Assembly (NCBI GenBank): GCA_002717625.1
Contig: PBEF01000015.1
Span: 25,052 to 89,051 of the forward strand
Length of the DNA: 64,000 nt
Direction of reading: 5' to 3'
Origin: Fidelibacterota bacterium
GTDB taxonomy: Bacteria > Fidelibacterota > Marinisomatia > SCGC-AAA003-L08 > D37C17
This document shows positions 18,818 to 30,500 of this stretch, one piece after another. Position 1 is the first letter of the stretch; the number at the start of each line of letters is the position of its first letter. Position numbers and translations under genes: made by a program. The notes below the pieces were generated by a model. The model worked only from the letters and a program-made list of their open reading frames with translations, searched no databases and was not told where the DNA came from.

Positions 18818-20588
18818 CTATATTTTGATATTTAGAAGCTAATTCTTTAATGACTATTTCAGTTGTTGTTATTTGTTTGATAATATTAGAAATATCAGAT
18901 TCTTGATTAGATTTTAAGTTGATTTTAAGCTTAGAGAGCTGTTTTTTTAAAATACGTTTTTCTAATTGTATTAAACAATCCAAAACCATTGTTTTAGTTG
19001 GTTCCATATTATCTAGGTTCAGCACTAAATCTGTAAATTTATTACGGATATTATTATCTGACATATTATTAGTTAAGACATCTATAGGCATTTCATTTTC
19101 TGAATTTAAATGGATATAAATCATATCATAAATAGCTTTATGATTTTTAGATTGTAACCAATCTTTTTGCATATGGTCAAATATTAATTTTCTAATTGAA
19201 TAGTCTTTACTTAAACATAATCGTATAAAATCATCTTCAAGTAATATATTTGGATTATTATCTGATATATTACTTTCCTGTTTAGTAGAGGTATCTTTTT
19301 TAAATTGATTTTTTTTAAATGCTTTTGCATTAACAGCAGCAATAACTTTTTCTTCATTAACATTTACAATCTCAGATAAATTTTTTGCAGTTATTTCTTT
19401 AAATATAGGATCCTTGATTAATGTGATTTCATTGATAGAATCAGTAATAAATTCATTAATTGGCTGATTTTCAGTAGAGGTTTGATAATTATAGTGAAAA
19501 TTAATAATAGGAGTAGCGTTTTTAACAGAGTCTAAGAATGTATCAGCTCCTTGGTTTTGCACCCAATCATCTGGATCTAAATTATCAGGAATCGAAATAA
19601 TTTTAGGATTAATTGAATTTTTTAATAGCGTATATCCTGTTCTAATTGCAGCTTTTTTTCCAGCTATATCACCATCAAAAGCAATCATTATATTTGTAGA
19701 GTATTGCTTTATGATTGATGCGTGCATATCAGTAAAAGCTGTTCCTGAAATTGCTAAAGCATTTGTTATTCCATGTTGATATAGCCTCATTAAATCAAAG
19801 TAACCCTCTACAAGTATAGCATATTTTTCAGATAATATATTTTTCTTTGTTAAATCTAAGCCATAGAACACTTTACTTTTATTATAAATTGGAGTCTCAA
19901 TAGAGTTGATGTATTTTGCTTGATTATTCTTGTCTAAAGATCGTCCAGCAAATGCTATAACATTGCTATGAACATCATTGATTGGGAAAATTAGTCTAGA
20001 ATAAAACCTATCATAGTATCCTCTATCTGAATCATTAAATAGTCCAGATTTTTTCATAGCTTCCGCACTAAACTTTTTTTGTTGTAAAAATTTTAATAAT
20101 TGTGATGAATCTTTATCAGAGAATCCAAGCTTAAATGATTTGATTATATCCTCATCAAAGTGTCTCTTTTTTAAGTATTCTAGTATATGTTGATTTTTTG
20201 AAATAAATAATTGTTCATGATAATAATCTGCTGATATTTGATTGATTTCCATCAATTGTTCTTTTAAATTTTTTGTACGTGTATCTTGTTGAGAAGTCTC
20301 AATTTTTATACCATATTTTTCAGCTAATTTTTTTATAGCATCAATAAAGCTAAGAGCTTCAATTTCCATAATAAAATTGATAACACCACCACCAGTACCA
20401 CATCCAAAGCACTTATAAATCTGTTTTTCTTGATTAACAGAAAATGAAGGAGTTTTTTCACCATGAAACGGACAAAGCCCAAAAAAGTTACGTCCTTTTT
20501 TCTTCAATTCCATATAACCTGATATAACATCAACAATATCAGCAGATGTTCTAACTAGTTCAATAGTATTTTCAGATATTTGAGCCAT
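18807..20588 (-). CDS. dnaG: DNA primase
   Basis: CHC2 zinc finger (CPFHGEKTPSFSV..KCFGCGTGG), Toprim VEGYFDLM, AFDGDIAGKKA. Confidence 0.95.
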   Translation of the reverse strand: MAQISENTIELVRTSADIVDVISGYMELKKKGRNFFGLCPFHGEKTPSFSVNQEKQIYKCFGCGTGGGVINFIMEIEALSFIDAIKKLAEKYGIKIETSQQDTRTKNLKEQLMEINQISADYYHEQLFISKNQHILEYLKKRHFDEDIIKSFKLGFSDKDSSQLLKFLQQKKFSAEAMKKSGLFNDSDRGYYDRFYSRLIFPINDVHSNVIAFAGRSLDKNNQAKYINSIETPIYNKSKVFYGLDLTKKNILSEKYAILVEGYFDLMRLYQHGITNALAISGTAFTDMHASIIKQYSTNIMIAFDGDIAGKKAAIRTGYTLLKNSINPKIISIPDNLDPDDWVQNQGADTFLDSVKNATPIINFHYNYQTSTENQPINEFITDSINEITLIKDPIFKEITAKNLSEIVNVNEEKVIAAVNAKAFKKNQFKKDTSTKQESNISDNNPNILLEDDFIRLCLSKDYSIRKLIFDHMQKDWLQSKNHKAIYDMIYIHLNSENEMPIDVLTNNMSDNNIRNKFTDLVLNLDNMEPTKTMVLDCLIQLEKRILKKQLSKLKINLKSNQESDISNIIKQITTTEIVIKELASKYQNIDAK

Positions 20589-20810
20589 TTATAATTTTTC
20601 AGTAACAATATATGAACCTAGATTATCAGGATGAGACGCATTCATTCTAAGATTATGTTTTATGATAATTTTTGTTAGAATATTTTGCATATCAATAGAG
20701 TTTCCGGTTATAATTTGAACAGGTAATTTAGTGTAATTTTTAATAATAAATTCTTCAATAATAATTTCAGCTTTATCATGTGATATTGTATGTAAATCTA
20801 ATTCTTTCAT
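20589..20810 (-). CDS. Small Smr-domain-like protein
   Basis: ELDLHTISHDKAEIIIEEFI and IITGNS motifs resemble the Smr domain. Confidence 0.6.
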   Translation of the reverse strand: MKELDLHTISHDKAEIIIEEFIIKNYTKLPVQIITGNSIDMQNILTKIIIKHNLRMNASHPDNLGSYIVTEKL

Positions 20811-20816
20811 TATTAT

Positions 20817-21293
20817 TTAATTAATAATGAAAGCTTGTAAATTTTCACATATTGCAAATAAAGTAGATCCTTGATTAGCTTTTAAAAAGAAGTTATTTAT
20901 TATATTAGATGGCATTGGTAAGAGCTTAATAAAAAATAATAATGTAGATATCAATATTAGACTTTTTAATATTGCTAATAATCCTCCAAGTAATTTATCT
21001 ATTCCATATGGGATACTAAATTGGCTAGAATATTCAATAGTAAGATCACTAAAAAAGCCAATTAAGAGGATTAAACAAAGAAAAAATAGAGTGTATAATA
21101 TTACTATTATCATATCTGATTGAGGATAAATTCCTAAAATATACTTTACAATCATAGATGATAAAAATAATGATAGAGATAGATTAATAATTTTTTTTAA
21201 TTCAATTATGAAGCCATTTTTGAGTCCAAATCCACTAATCAGTATTATAAATAATAGGATACTTAATTCTATCGGATTAATAAAATTTATCAT
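20817..21293 (-). CDS. CvpA family protein
   Basis: Four-TM hydrophobic profile with GFGLKNGFIIELKKIINL and GIDKLLGGLLAILKSL. Confidence 0.7.
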   Translation of the reverse strand: MINFINPIELSILLFIILISGFGLKNGFIIELKKIINLSLSLFLSSMIVKYILGIYPQSDMIIVILYTLFFLCLILLIGFFSDLTIEYSSQFSIPYGIDKLLGGLLAILKSLILISTLLFFIKLLPMPSNIINNFFLKANQGSTLFAICENLQAFIIN

Positions 21294-21435
21294 GAATTGT
21301 TTATGTTAATAAGTTATAAATATTTGTATAATTTAATATTTTATATTCAATAATAAAATATTATGTATAACATGTTCTATTGTTTATTCTATAATTAAAG
21401 TAATAAATTAGAGATAACAAATTTATAGGGAATCA

Positions 21436-22170
21436 ATGGGAAATACTAATATAGTTAATGTTATTAACTTGCATAAAGTTGAAAAAAAGTTGATTGATAT
21501 TAATAATAAACGGGGTGAGTTACCAGCAAAAATAGCATCTATAAATGAACAAATAGAATCATTATCAAAGCAAAAAGAAGAGTCCGAAACAAGATTAGCT
21601 GAAATAGAAAAAAGAAAAGTACTTCTTAATGGCACTTTATCTGATATTGAAAAGAAAGTTAATTCTCTTAATGATCAAATGTACAAGGTTAAATCAAATA
21701 AAGAATATGAAGCTTTATTGAGTGAGATTGATCATTTAAATAATGAAAATAATAATCATTTTGAAGAGCTTGGAACGTTTGAAGATGAAATAGGAAGCAT
21801 TAATAGTAATTTAACTGAAAATGCTGAAAAGTTAGAATCTGAAAATAACAAATTATCAGCTAATCAAGAAAAATTAAATGAAGCTAATTTATTAATTGAA
21901 TCTGAAGAAAAAGAGTTAAAAAAAGAAAAGAAAAGCTTAACTGGTTTATTGAGTAATGATCGGTCTATAGAATCAGCATATAATGATAAAAAAGATGAGT
22001 ATGAAGGACTAGCTTTTGCTTCAATTAATCGTAATTGTTGTAATAATTGTTATTCTAGTCTTCCCCCACAATTAATTATTGATATTGAATCACAAAAGAA
22101 ATTGGTTTCTTGTCCATCTTGTAGTATATTCTTATATATTGAAGATGAAAATTTAGAGGAAGAGGAATAA
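21436..22170 (+). CDS. Coiled-coil protein with C4-type zinc ribbon
   Basis: Long coiled coil then NCCNNCYSSLPPQLIIDI...LVSCPSCSIFLY. Confidence 0.8.
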   Translation: MGNTNIVNVINLHKVEKKLIDINNKRGELPAKIASINEQIESLSKQKEESETRLAEIEKRKVLLNGTLSDIEKKVNSLNDQMYKVKSNKEYEALLSEIDHLNNENNNHFEELGTFEDEIGSINSNLTENAEKLESENNKLSANQEKLNEANLLIESEEKELKKEKKSLTGLLSNDRSIESAYNDKKDEYEGLAFASINRNCCNNCYSSLPPQLIIDIESQKKLVSCPSCSIFLYIEDENLEEEE

Positions 22171-22172
22171 TT

Positions 22173-22502
22173 AAAATCAGTTTGATAATCGCTTTTTAAA
22201 AGAGGAAAGTCCGAACTCCGCAGGACAAAACACCTCCTAATAAGAGGGTCCTATATATTTAGGAATGGAAAGTGCAGCAGAAAGTAAACCGCCTGTAAAG
22301 GTAAGGGTGAAATGGTGGTGTAAGAGACTACCAGTGATAATCGCAAGATTGTTAGCTATGTAAACCCTGTTTGGAGCAAGATCAAGTAGCCTAGTGTGGT
22401 CCGCATGTTATAATGGCTGGTAGATTGCTAAAATTAAGTTGTGAAGCTTAATTAAGATGAATGATTATCTGAGAAACAGAATTCGGCTTATAAACTGATT
22501 TT
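22173..22502 (+). ncRNA. rnpB: RNase P RNA
   Basis: GAGGAAAGTCCGAACTC, CAGCAGAAAGTAAACCGCC, GGTAAGGGTGAAATGGTGGTGTAAGAGACTACCAG, ACAGAATTCGGCTTA; 11-bp P1 aaaatcagttt/aaactgatttt. Confidence 0.95.
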
Positions 22503-22522
22503 AAATTTAAATTAATTTTTAT

Positions 22523-23518
22523 ATGATAAATTCTTATATAAAAGGGGTTGCGCATTATGTCCCCGAACAAGTATTAACAAATGATGATTTGTCTAAAATG
22601 ATGGATACATCTGATGAGTGGATTAAAACTCGTACAGGAATTCATCAAAGACATACTACAGGAGATACGAATTTAGGGCCTGCAGATCTTGCTGTTAAAG
22701 CATCTGAAATTTTATTTGATAGATATTCAATTGATAGAGATTCAATTGACTTTGTTGTATTTGCTACTTCAACTCCAGATTATTTTGTTCCTGGATCTGG
22801 TTCAATTTTTCAAAATAAGTTAGGGCTTAAAAATGTTGGAGTCTTAGATATAAGGCAGGGATGTTCGGGTTTCACTTATGCAATTACTGTTGCTGATAAT
22901 TTTATAAAATCAGGTACCCATAAAAATATTTTAGTTGTTGGAGCAGAGGTGCAAACAACACAATTAGATTTTGATGATGCAGGTAGAGGTACAGCTGTAT
23001 TATTTGGTGATGGAGCTGCTGTATGTCTTGTATCTGCGACTGAAAAGAATAAAGGAGTTTTATCATCACATTTACATTCAGATGGAAGATATATTCAAGA
23101 ACTAGGAACAGAATATCCAAGTTCAAAATATAAAGATATTATAACAGGTGATGATGTTAAAAATAGAAAACATCATATCCATATGAATGGAAGAGAAGTC
23201 TTCAAACATGCAGTAAGAAGGTTTCCTGAAGTTATTACTGAAGGTTTAGAACATAATGATTTAACAATGGATGATGTTAGTTTAGTGATACCACATCAGG
23301 CAAATTATAGAATTACGCAAGCAGTACAAAAAAGTTTAAATGTTCCTGATCATAAAATATTTTCAAACATTCATAAATATGGGAATACTACAGCAGCATC
23401 TATTGGAATTGCATTATCTGAATCTTTAGAACAAGGATTAATTAATGATGAAGATATTGTTGTACTTGCTTCATTTGGAGCAGGATTTTATTGGGGATCA
23501 GTTATTATAAAATGGTAG
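22523..23518 (+). CDS. fabH: 3-oxoacyl-ACP synthase III
   Basis: DEWIKTRTGIHQRH, DIRQGCSGFTYA active-site Cys, IPHQANYRI, NIHKYGNTTAASI. Confidence 0.93.
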   Translation: MINSYIKGVAHYVPEQVLTNDDLSKMMDTSDEWIKTRTGIHQRHTTGDTNLGPADLAVKASEILFDRYSIDRDSIDFVVFATSTPDYFVPGSGSIFQNKLGLKNVGVLDIRQGCSGFTYAITVADNFIKSGTHKNILVVGAEVQTTQLDFDDAGRGTAVLFGDGAAVCLVSATEKNKGVLSSHLHSDGRYIQELGTEYPSSKYKDIITGDDVKNRKHHIHMNGREVFKHAVRRFPEVITEGLEHNDLTMDDVSLVIPHQANYRITQAVQKSLNVPDHKIFSNIHKYGNTTAASIGIALSESLEQGLINDEDIVVLASFGAGFYWGSVIIKW

Positions 23519-24675
23519 ATAGTCATAATATATATTTTAATGAAGAGCATTTATTGCTTAGAAAAATGGTTAGAGAATTTTCTAATGAAGAGTTAAAGCC
23601 TTTAGCTCAAGATATAGATAAGAATTCTACATTTCCAAAAGAGTCGATAAAGAAAATAGCAGATTTAGGCCTTATGGGTATTCCTTGGTCAGAGGAATAT
23701 GGTGGAGGAGGAATGGATAACCTTTCACTTGTTATTGCCATTGAAGAAATGGCTAAGGTATGTGTTTCAACTGCAGTGACTGTTATGGCTCATACAAGTT
23801 TAGGTTCAGGTCCATTTGCTTTATTTGGATCTGATAAGCAAAAGGAAAAGTATCTTCCAAAATTATCTGATGGAACAATGATAGGAGCTTTTGGTTTAAC
23901 AGAACCTAATGCTGGTAGTGATGCTGGTAATACTCAGACAACTGCCGTTTTAAAAGATGGCAAATTTATTGTTAATGGTCAAAAGGTATTTTGTACTAAT
24001 GCAGGTGTTGCAGGAGTGATTATTTTTACATCTAAAATTGTTGAAGATGGAGAAGATAAGGGTATTGGAGCATTATATGTCGATGCAAATACAAAAGGTC
24101 TTAGATTTGGAGAACCTGAGAAAAAAATGGGATGGAAGGGTTCTGATACACGATCTGTTTACTTTGATAATATGGAAATTCCGGCTGAACATATTTTAGG
24201 TAAACCAGATACAGGCTTTAAACAATTTTTAAAAACCCTAACAGGTGGTAGAATTTCTATTTCTGCTTTAGGTCTTGGTATATGTGAAGCTGGATATCAA
24301 GCTGCTCTTAAATATGCAAATGAAAGAGATGCATTTGGTAGAAAAATCGGAGATTTTCAATCAATTGCTTTTAAACTAGCAGATATGGCAACACAAATTG
24401 AAGCTGCAAAACATTTAGTTTATCATGCTGCATATCTTAAAGATAATGGTCAGGATATTATTAAAGAGGCAGCAATGGCTAAATTATTCACAAGTGAATT
24501 AGCTATGAATATTACTACAGAGGCTATACAAATACATGGTGGCTATGGCTATATTAGAGAGTACAATGTGGAAAGATTTTTTAGAGATGCAAAAATTCTT
24601 GAAATAGGAGAAGGAACAAGCGAGGTGCAAAGGATTATTATTTCAAGAGAAATTTTAAAATCTTTGAGTTATTAG
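23512..24675 (+). CDS. Acyl-CoA dehydrogenase
   Basis: FGLTEPNAGSDAGNTQT, GRKIGDFQSIAFKLADMAT, IQIHGGYGYIREYNVERFFRDAKI. Likely start MVDSHNI at 23512. Confidence 0.93.
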   Translation: MVDSHNIYFNEEHLLLRKMVREFSNEELKPLAQDIDKNSTFPKESIKKIADLGLMGIPWSEEYGGGGMDNLSLVIAIEEMAKVCVSTAVTVMAHTSLGSGPFALFGSDKQKEKYLPKLSDGTMIGAFGLTEPNAGSDAGNTQTTAVLKDGKFIVNGQKVFCTNAGVAGVIIFTSKIVEDGEDKGIGALYVDANTKGLRFGEPEKKMGWKGSDTRSVYFDNMEIPAEHILGKPDTGFKQFLKTLTGGRISISALGLGICEAGYQAALKYANERDAFGRKIGDFQSIAFKLADMATQIEAAKHLVYHAAYLKDNGQDIIKEAAMAKLFTSELAMNITTEAIQIHGGYGYIREYNVERFFRDAKILEIGEGTSEVQRIIISREILKSLSY

Positions 24676-25118
24676 TGATAGACATTACTGTTATAAATGA
24701 TTACGGTGATACTATTTCCGTAAATGACCTACTTATAAAAAAAAACTTAGAAAATCTTCTTAAAGACCAAGATGTTTTAGAAGCTAAAATATCAGTTATT
24801 TTATCAAATAAATTTCTTTTAAATAAATTAAAGAAGAATTATTTTAATGTAGATCAGTTTACAGATGTAATTACGTTTAATTTAGAAGATGAAAATGATC
24901 CTATTGATGGTGAGGTATATATTAGCATTGATGATGTTTTAGATAATGCAAAAAAATATGAACAATCTTTTAATTTAGAATTTAAAAGAGTATTAGTTCA
25001 TGGAGCGTTACATTTATTAGGATTTGAAGATAATACAAAAGATAAGAAATCTATAATGACACAATTAGAAAATAAATATATAGCTTTAGATGATGAAAAT
25101 ATAATTTCCATAATCTAA
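24675..25118 (+). CDS. ybeY: Endoribonuclease YbeY (rRNA maturation), GTG start
   Basis: VLVHGALHLLGFED metal-binding motif; TDVITFNLED. Confidence 0.9.
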   Translation: MIDITVINDYGDTISVNDLLIKKNLENLLKDQDVLEAKISVILSNKFLLNKLKKNYFNVDQFTDVITFNLEDENDPIDGEVYISIDDVLDNAKKYEQSFNLEFKRVLVHGALHLLGFEDNTKDKKSIMTQLENKYIALDDENIISII

Positions 25119-25122
25119 TCGT

Positions 25123-26349
25123 ATGGCTTTATTACTTATTATATTAATTATTTTATCAGCTTTTTTTTCTGGAAGTGAAACAGCATTTTTTAATATTAAA
25201 GAACATCAGAAAACCTCTAGCCGAGTTACAAAATTATTAAGTAAACCAAGAGAACTATTAACTTTTATACTAGTTGGTAATACGCTTGTTAATGTAGCTA
25301 TTGGTTCTATAGCTGCAAACTATACTATTAATGTTATTGCCAAACAAACCACCTTATTTAATAAGGAACAGTTATTATTAATGGAAGTTTTTTTAATCAC
25401 ACTTATCATATTAATATTTGGAGAGATTATTCCTAAAACATTTGCTATTAGGCAATCTGTTTATTTTTCGAATATAATTAGTTTCCCTATAACTTTTTTA
25501 TTAACGGTTTTAAAGCCTTTCTTTTTTGTTTTTTATAAATTTTCAGATCTTATCATTATTTTAAATCCATTTAAAAAAGAACAAGCTTTTGATTCAGAAG
25601 AAGAACTAAAAATGGTTACAGAAATTGTTGAACAAGAAGGAACTATTCAGGAAACAGAATCTAATATGATTCGTTCTGTTTTTGAGTTTGATGATAAACT
25701 AGTTAAAGAAATTTTAACTCCAAGAGTTGATATTGTTGCTATTGATTCTAAAATGGAATTAGATCAGGCCATGGATTTAATTAAAGATAAAAAATTCTCT
25801 AAAATTCCAGTATATAAAGATTCAATTGATAATATTGAAGGTATACTTTATGCTAAAGATATTATCCCTTATCTTACAGGAGCACGAACGGGTGTTAATC
25901 TTTTACAATTATCTCGAGAGCCTTTTTTCATTCCAGAAACAAAGCCGATAGATGATTTATTAGAAGATTTTAAAATAAAGAAGAAGAACTTAGCTATTGC
26001 TGTAGATGAGTGGGGTGGAACATCTGGACTTGTTACATTAGAGGATGTAGTAGAGGAAGTAATGGGCGAATTAAGTGATCCATATGATAGTGAAGAATAT
26101 TCGTTTAGAAAGGTTAAGGAAAATAATTTTATTGTTGAAGGATCCATCAAGATTTATGATTTAGAAGAAAATATTAATGCTGAGTTTCCTGATGTGAGAG
26201 AGTATGATACCCTTGCAGGTTTTATTCTTGATAAGCTTGGAGATATTCCAAAGGTAGGAGAAACTGTAGAGTATGAAAAATATTCTTTTAAGGTTATCGA
26301 ATTGAATAAAAATAGAATAGATAAAGTTGAAATTAGAGAAGAAAAATAA
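25123..26349 (+). CDS. CNNM/CorC-like transporter with CBS domains (hemolysin family)
   Basis: FFSGSETAFFNI, ILTPRVDIVAIDS, VDEWGGTSGLVTLEDVVEEVMGEL. Confidence 0.92.
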   Translation: MALLLIILIILSAFFSGSETAFFNIKEHQKTSSRVTKLLSKPRELLTFILVGNTLVNVAIGSIAANYTINVIAKQTTLFNKEQLLLMEVFLITLIILIFGEIIPKTFAIRQSVYFSNIISFPITFLLTVLKPFFFVFYKFSDLIIILNPFKKEQAFDSEEELKMVTEIVEQEGTIQETESNMIRSVFEFDDKLVKEILTPRVDIVAIDSKMELDQAMDLIKDKKFSKIPVYKDSIDNIEGILYAKDIIPYLTGARTGVNLLQLSREPFFIPETKPIDDLLEDFKIKKKNLAIAVDEWGGTSGLVTLEDVVEEVMGELSDPYDSEEYSFRKVKENNFIVEGSIKIYDLEENINAEFPDVREYDTLAGFILDKLGDIPKVGETVEYEKYSFKVIELNKNRIDKVEIREEK

Positions 26350-27088
26350 TACTCTAGAAGATTTAATTAGAATTGTTAAAAAGTTAAGATCTCCATATGG
26401 TTGTGAGTGGGATAATAAGCAAACCCACGAATCCCTTATTCCTTATCTTTTAGAAGAATCACATGAAGTTGTAGAAGCTATTCAGTCTAAAGATTATAAT
26501 TTATTAAAAGAGGAACTTGGAGATTTATTTTTACATCTTATTTTTCAAGTTGATTTAGCAGAAGCAGAAAATAGATTTTTACTCGAAGATGTTTTTGAAG
26601 GTATTAATAGCAAATTAATTAAAAGACACCCTCATATTTTTTATGATAAAGATGATCCCAGATGGAAAGAGGGTAATTGGGAAGAATCAAAACAAAAAGA
26701 GAAAAAAAGAGATAGTATTTTAGAGGGAGTACCAATATCCTTGCCTGCATTATTAAGATCTAGGCGAATACAAGAAAAAGCTGCAATGGTTGGATTTGAT
26801 TGGGATAAGCTAGATCAAGTTTTAGCAAAAGTAGATGAAGAAGTAGGTGAGCTTAAAGAATCAATAGTAGATAAGAAAGGTATTGCTGATGAATTAGGTG
26901 ATGTCTTATTTACTGTTGTGAATTTAAGTAGACATTTAGATATTAATCCTGAACAGGCTCTAAATGATTCAACTAACAAGTTCATGAAAAGATTTAAAAA
27001 GATAGAAAAAGAATTAAAAGATAAAAAAATAGATATGAAAAGTTTATCCCTTGAAGAACTGGATGTTCTTTGGGAAAAGAATAAATGA
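26327..27088 (+). CDS. mazG: Nucleoside triphosphate pyrophosphohydrolase MazG
   Basis: RSPYGCEWDNKQTHESLIPYLLEESHEVVEAI; EELGDLFLHLIFQ; TGA stop. Confidence 0.93.
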   Translation: MKLEKKNNTLEDLIRIVKKLRSPYGCEWDNKQTHESLIPYLLEESHEVVEAIQSKDYNLLKEELGDLFLHLIFQVDLAEAENRFLLEDVFEGINSKLIKRHPHIFYDKDDPRWKEGNWEESKQKEKKRDSILEGVPISLPALLRSRRIQEKAAMVGFDWDKLDQVLAKVDEEVGELKESIVDKKGIADELGDVLFTVVNLSRHLDINPEQALNDSTNKFMKRFKKIEKELKDKKIDMKSLSLEELDVLWEKNK

Positions 27089-27095
27089 AATTTTG

Positions 27096-27446
27096 TGGAG
27101 GCGCGCGGATTTGAACCGCGGTCCGAATAAGAGCACTATAAATATCTACATGTTTAGGTTATTTTTTAGTTTAATTCAATAGTCTTCAATAACCATAATC
27201 CTATTAAACGATCCTAAAAAGTTTTCATTTTAATAATTTAGGCCTTATCAAAACTAGATCGCACTAATGATGCCTATTTAACTGGTCGCGAACATCCCTG
27301 TTAATAGACAGCTACTGTCAATTAAGCAGCAGCAACGTAACCGTAATCGGCATTTATAACGTACTCTAACTGATTAAGGAGGTGGATAGAGTATCCTCCA
27401 CATGCAACGTATAGATTATCATTACCCGTCGAAGCCAGTCGCCCCC
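27096..27446 (-). ncRNA. ssrA: tmRNA
   Basis: 5' GGGGGCGACTGGCTTCGACGGG, 3' CGCGGTTCAAATCCGCGCGCCTCCA tRNA-like end, internal tag ORF ending GTTGCTGCTGCTTAA. Confidence 0.95.
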
Positions 27447-27547
27447 AATTTTCAAAAAGCGTGTATATAAAAGTGCTTAATTTATATTATTATTAATATT
27501 ATTCTATAACAATATATTTTTTAAGTCTTGATGCTGGTAATAGTTCC

Positions 27548-30500
27548 CTAATTATCCAGTATAATATTAACCAGTGCAACAATATCAACAATATCAATCA
27601 TTCCATTTGAATTAATATCTGCCTGAATTAAAGCTTCTCCTATCAATGTATCACTTCCTAGTATATGATTTATAAGAGTAATAATATCAATGATATCAAT
27701 AGCTCCATCAAGATTAACATCTCCATCTTGAGGAATAGAACAATCTAAAGGATTTTGAGATCCTACATCTTCTAAGCACTCTGGATAAGGAGCACATAAA
27801 TTATTATTATATAAAGCAGGAGAATCGTCTCCTTGGTTACATATTTCTTCAGGAATCTGTCCAGAAAGTTGATTATCATTCAAATACAAATAATTTAAAT
27901 TAGTTAGATTTCCTATTTCTGATGGAATTTCTTCTTGAATTTCATTATTTTGTAAATATAAAAATTCTAAGTTAGTAAGTAATCCTATCTCATCAGGTAT
28001 AAGGCTTAGTTGGTTTGAACTTAAATTTAAGGTTGTAAGATTAGTAAGATTTCCTATTTCAGTTGGAATTTCTCCTGTTAGTTGATTAGAGCCTAAGCTT
28101 AAAGTTGTTAAATTTGTTAGGTTCCCTATTTCAGATGGAATTGGACCAGATAGGTTGTTATAAGATAAACTTAAAGTTGTTAGATTAATTAATTCACCTA
28201 TCTCTGCTGGTATTTCTCCTTCTAAATCACTTTGATTTAAATTAATTGACACAGTCTGTTCAATGTTATAGCACTCTCCCCATAGTTCAACTTCTGTTTC
28301 TTCATCACAGAAAGGATAACCTTCACAATCTAATATATATTGAGAACCAACATAATTTTCAATACATTCTGGATAAACAGGACACAGGTTGTTATAATTA
28401 ATATAAGAAAAATCAGAGTCAATCCAAGAACTAGCCCAGTTTAGATTTGTGAGATTACAGATACTCTCAGGAATTTCTCCTGATAATTCATTATTATTTA
28501 AGCCTAAATAATTTAAATTAGTTAAATTTCCAATTGTTGAGGGGATTTCTCCTGTAAGTTGATTACTGTATAAATATAATTCTTCCAATTCCGTTAATTG
28601 CCCAATAGTGCTTGGAATTGGTCCAGATAATAGATTCGTAGATAAAGCTAGATAGTTTAAATTAATTAAATTTCCAATAGATGCTGGAATTGGACCACTA
28701 AAATTACTAGTTGCTAATACTAAATCAGTAAGATTCGTTAAATCCCCTATACATTCTCGTATAGGGCCTGACATAGAAGTGCTATATATAATCAAGTACT
28801 CTAAATTAGCTAAACTACAAATAGATTCTGGCAATTGGCTTGATAGTTGATTATTGTGTAAAAGTAATGATTCTAAATTAGTGAGATTACCAATTGTTTC
28901 AGGGATTGGTCCTGATAATTGATTTTCATGTAAAAATAATCTTTCTAAATTAGTGAGATTACTAATTGTTTCATGGATTGGTCCTGATAATTGATTATCA
29001 TTTAAATATAATCTTTCTAAATTAGTTAAATTTCCAATTGTTTCAGGGATTGGTCCTGATAATTGATTTTCATTTAAATATAATATTTTTAAATTAGTTA
29101 AATTTCCAATTGTTTCAGGGATTGGTCCTGATAATTGATTTTCAGTTAAATATAAATATTCTAAATTAGTTAAATCCCAAATTTCTGAGGGAATGTTTTC
29201 AGATAAATCATTAAAGGATAAGCTTAAGTAAGTTAGATTTATTAATTCACCTATTTCTGGTGGAATGGGACCAGATAAATTATTATCATTTAGATATAAG
29301 TCTGTTGTGGTATTAATATTATAACATTGATTCCATAAATTCACATAAATAGGATCCTCCCCTTCACAATTTCCACACTCATCTTCTACAGCATCACCAT
29401 CACATACCCCAGCGCAATCAACATCTACAACACAGTCGCCATTACAATCAAAGTTTTCTTCTGGATATTCACATAATTCATTATAAGCTATAGTTGCTTC
29501 TGGGTTATAATTACATGCATTCTCATTGGTACACCCATAGATATCGTTAGATATTATTATACCATTAGGTGTTGAAACTTCTAATTGCCACATTCCATTA
29601 TAAGTGCTAACTATACCTGTAGCATAAACATAATAGCTATAAAAATTTTCTGAATTTATAATATCTGCTATATCAGATAAGGAAACAACCCAATCCCAAA
29701 TTATAAGATCTAATTCATATCCTTCTAAATCCTGGATTGTTATAGTTTCCGGACCACCAAAAGGAAGAAAATTATTATAATCTACAACCAGTCCCCCAAC
29801 TGTTGCATAACTATCATTTAGATCTCCGTTTACAATATCGGAAATAGTATGAGTAATAAAACAGTTACCGTCACATACACCACATTCATCTATTATAGAA
29901 TCACCACCACACACACCAGCACAATCTGCTATATTACCATCACAATCACAAAAACCTTCATCAGGGATGATACATGAACCATCATTTGAAAAAATATCTG
30001 GGTTATAATTACATGCACTCCCATCAGTACAACCATCTACAATATCTGTTGACCATACTTCACCAGCTGGGGTTAAAACGCCATAATGATTTTCTCCACT
30101 ACTATCATATGTTTCATTTCCAATGCCCTCATCAAATAACATTAGAGAAAAAAGATCTCCATTTTCTGAATTTGGATTATTTTCTCTATAATAATTCACT
30201 TCTTCTAGGGTTAATGATTTATCCCAAATATATAAATTATCTATGCCTCCAAATAAATCTTGATTTCCACTTGCTAAACCTAGCCATAGGTTATCAATAA
30301 TATTATTTGAAACACCACCAGTATGTTCAAAATCAAGTTCTCCATCAATATAAAATTTATAATTTTCACTATTTTTAATAGCTGTCATATGATACCATAC
30401 TCTATCTTCATGGTTCGTTATTCCTTCATCATTGATAATATCAGTTAATCCATCATCTCCAAGAAGATATGAAATTCTATTACTTCCACTGTAATTGAAC

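Noticed and set aside
28830-29180. Regular 72-bp repeats as a CRISPR array
   Set aside because: No unique spacers; the whole repeat is coding and translates to 24-aa LRR units in frame.
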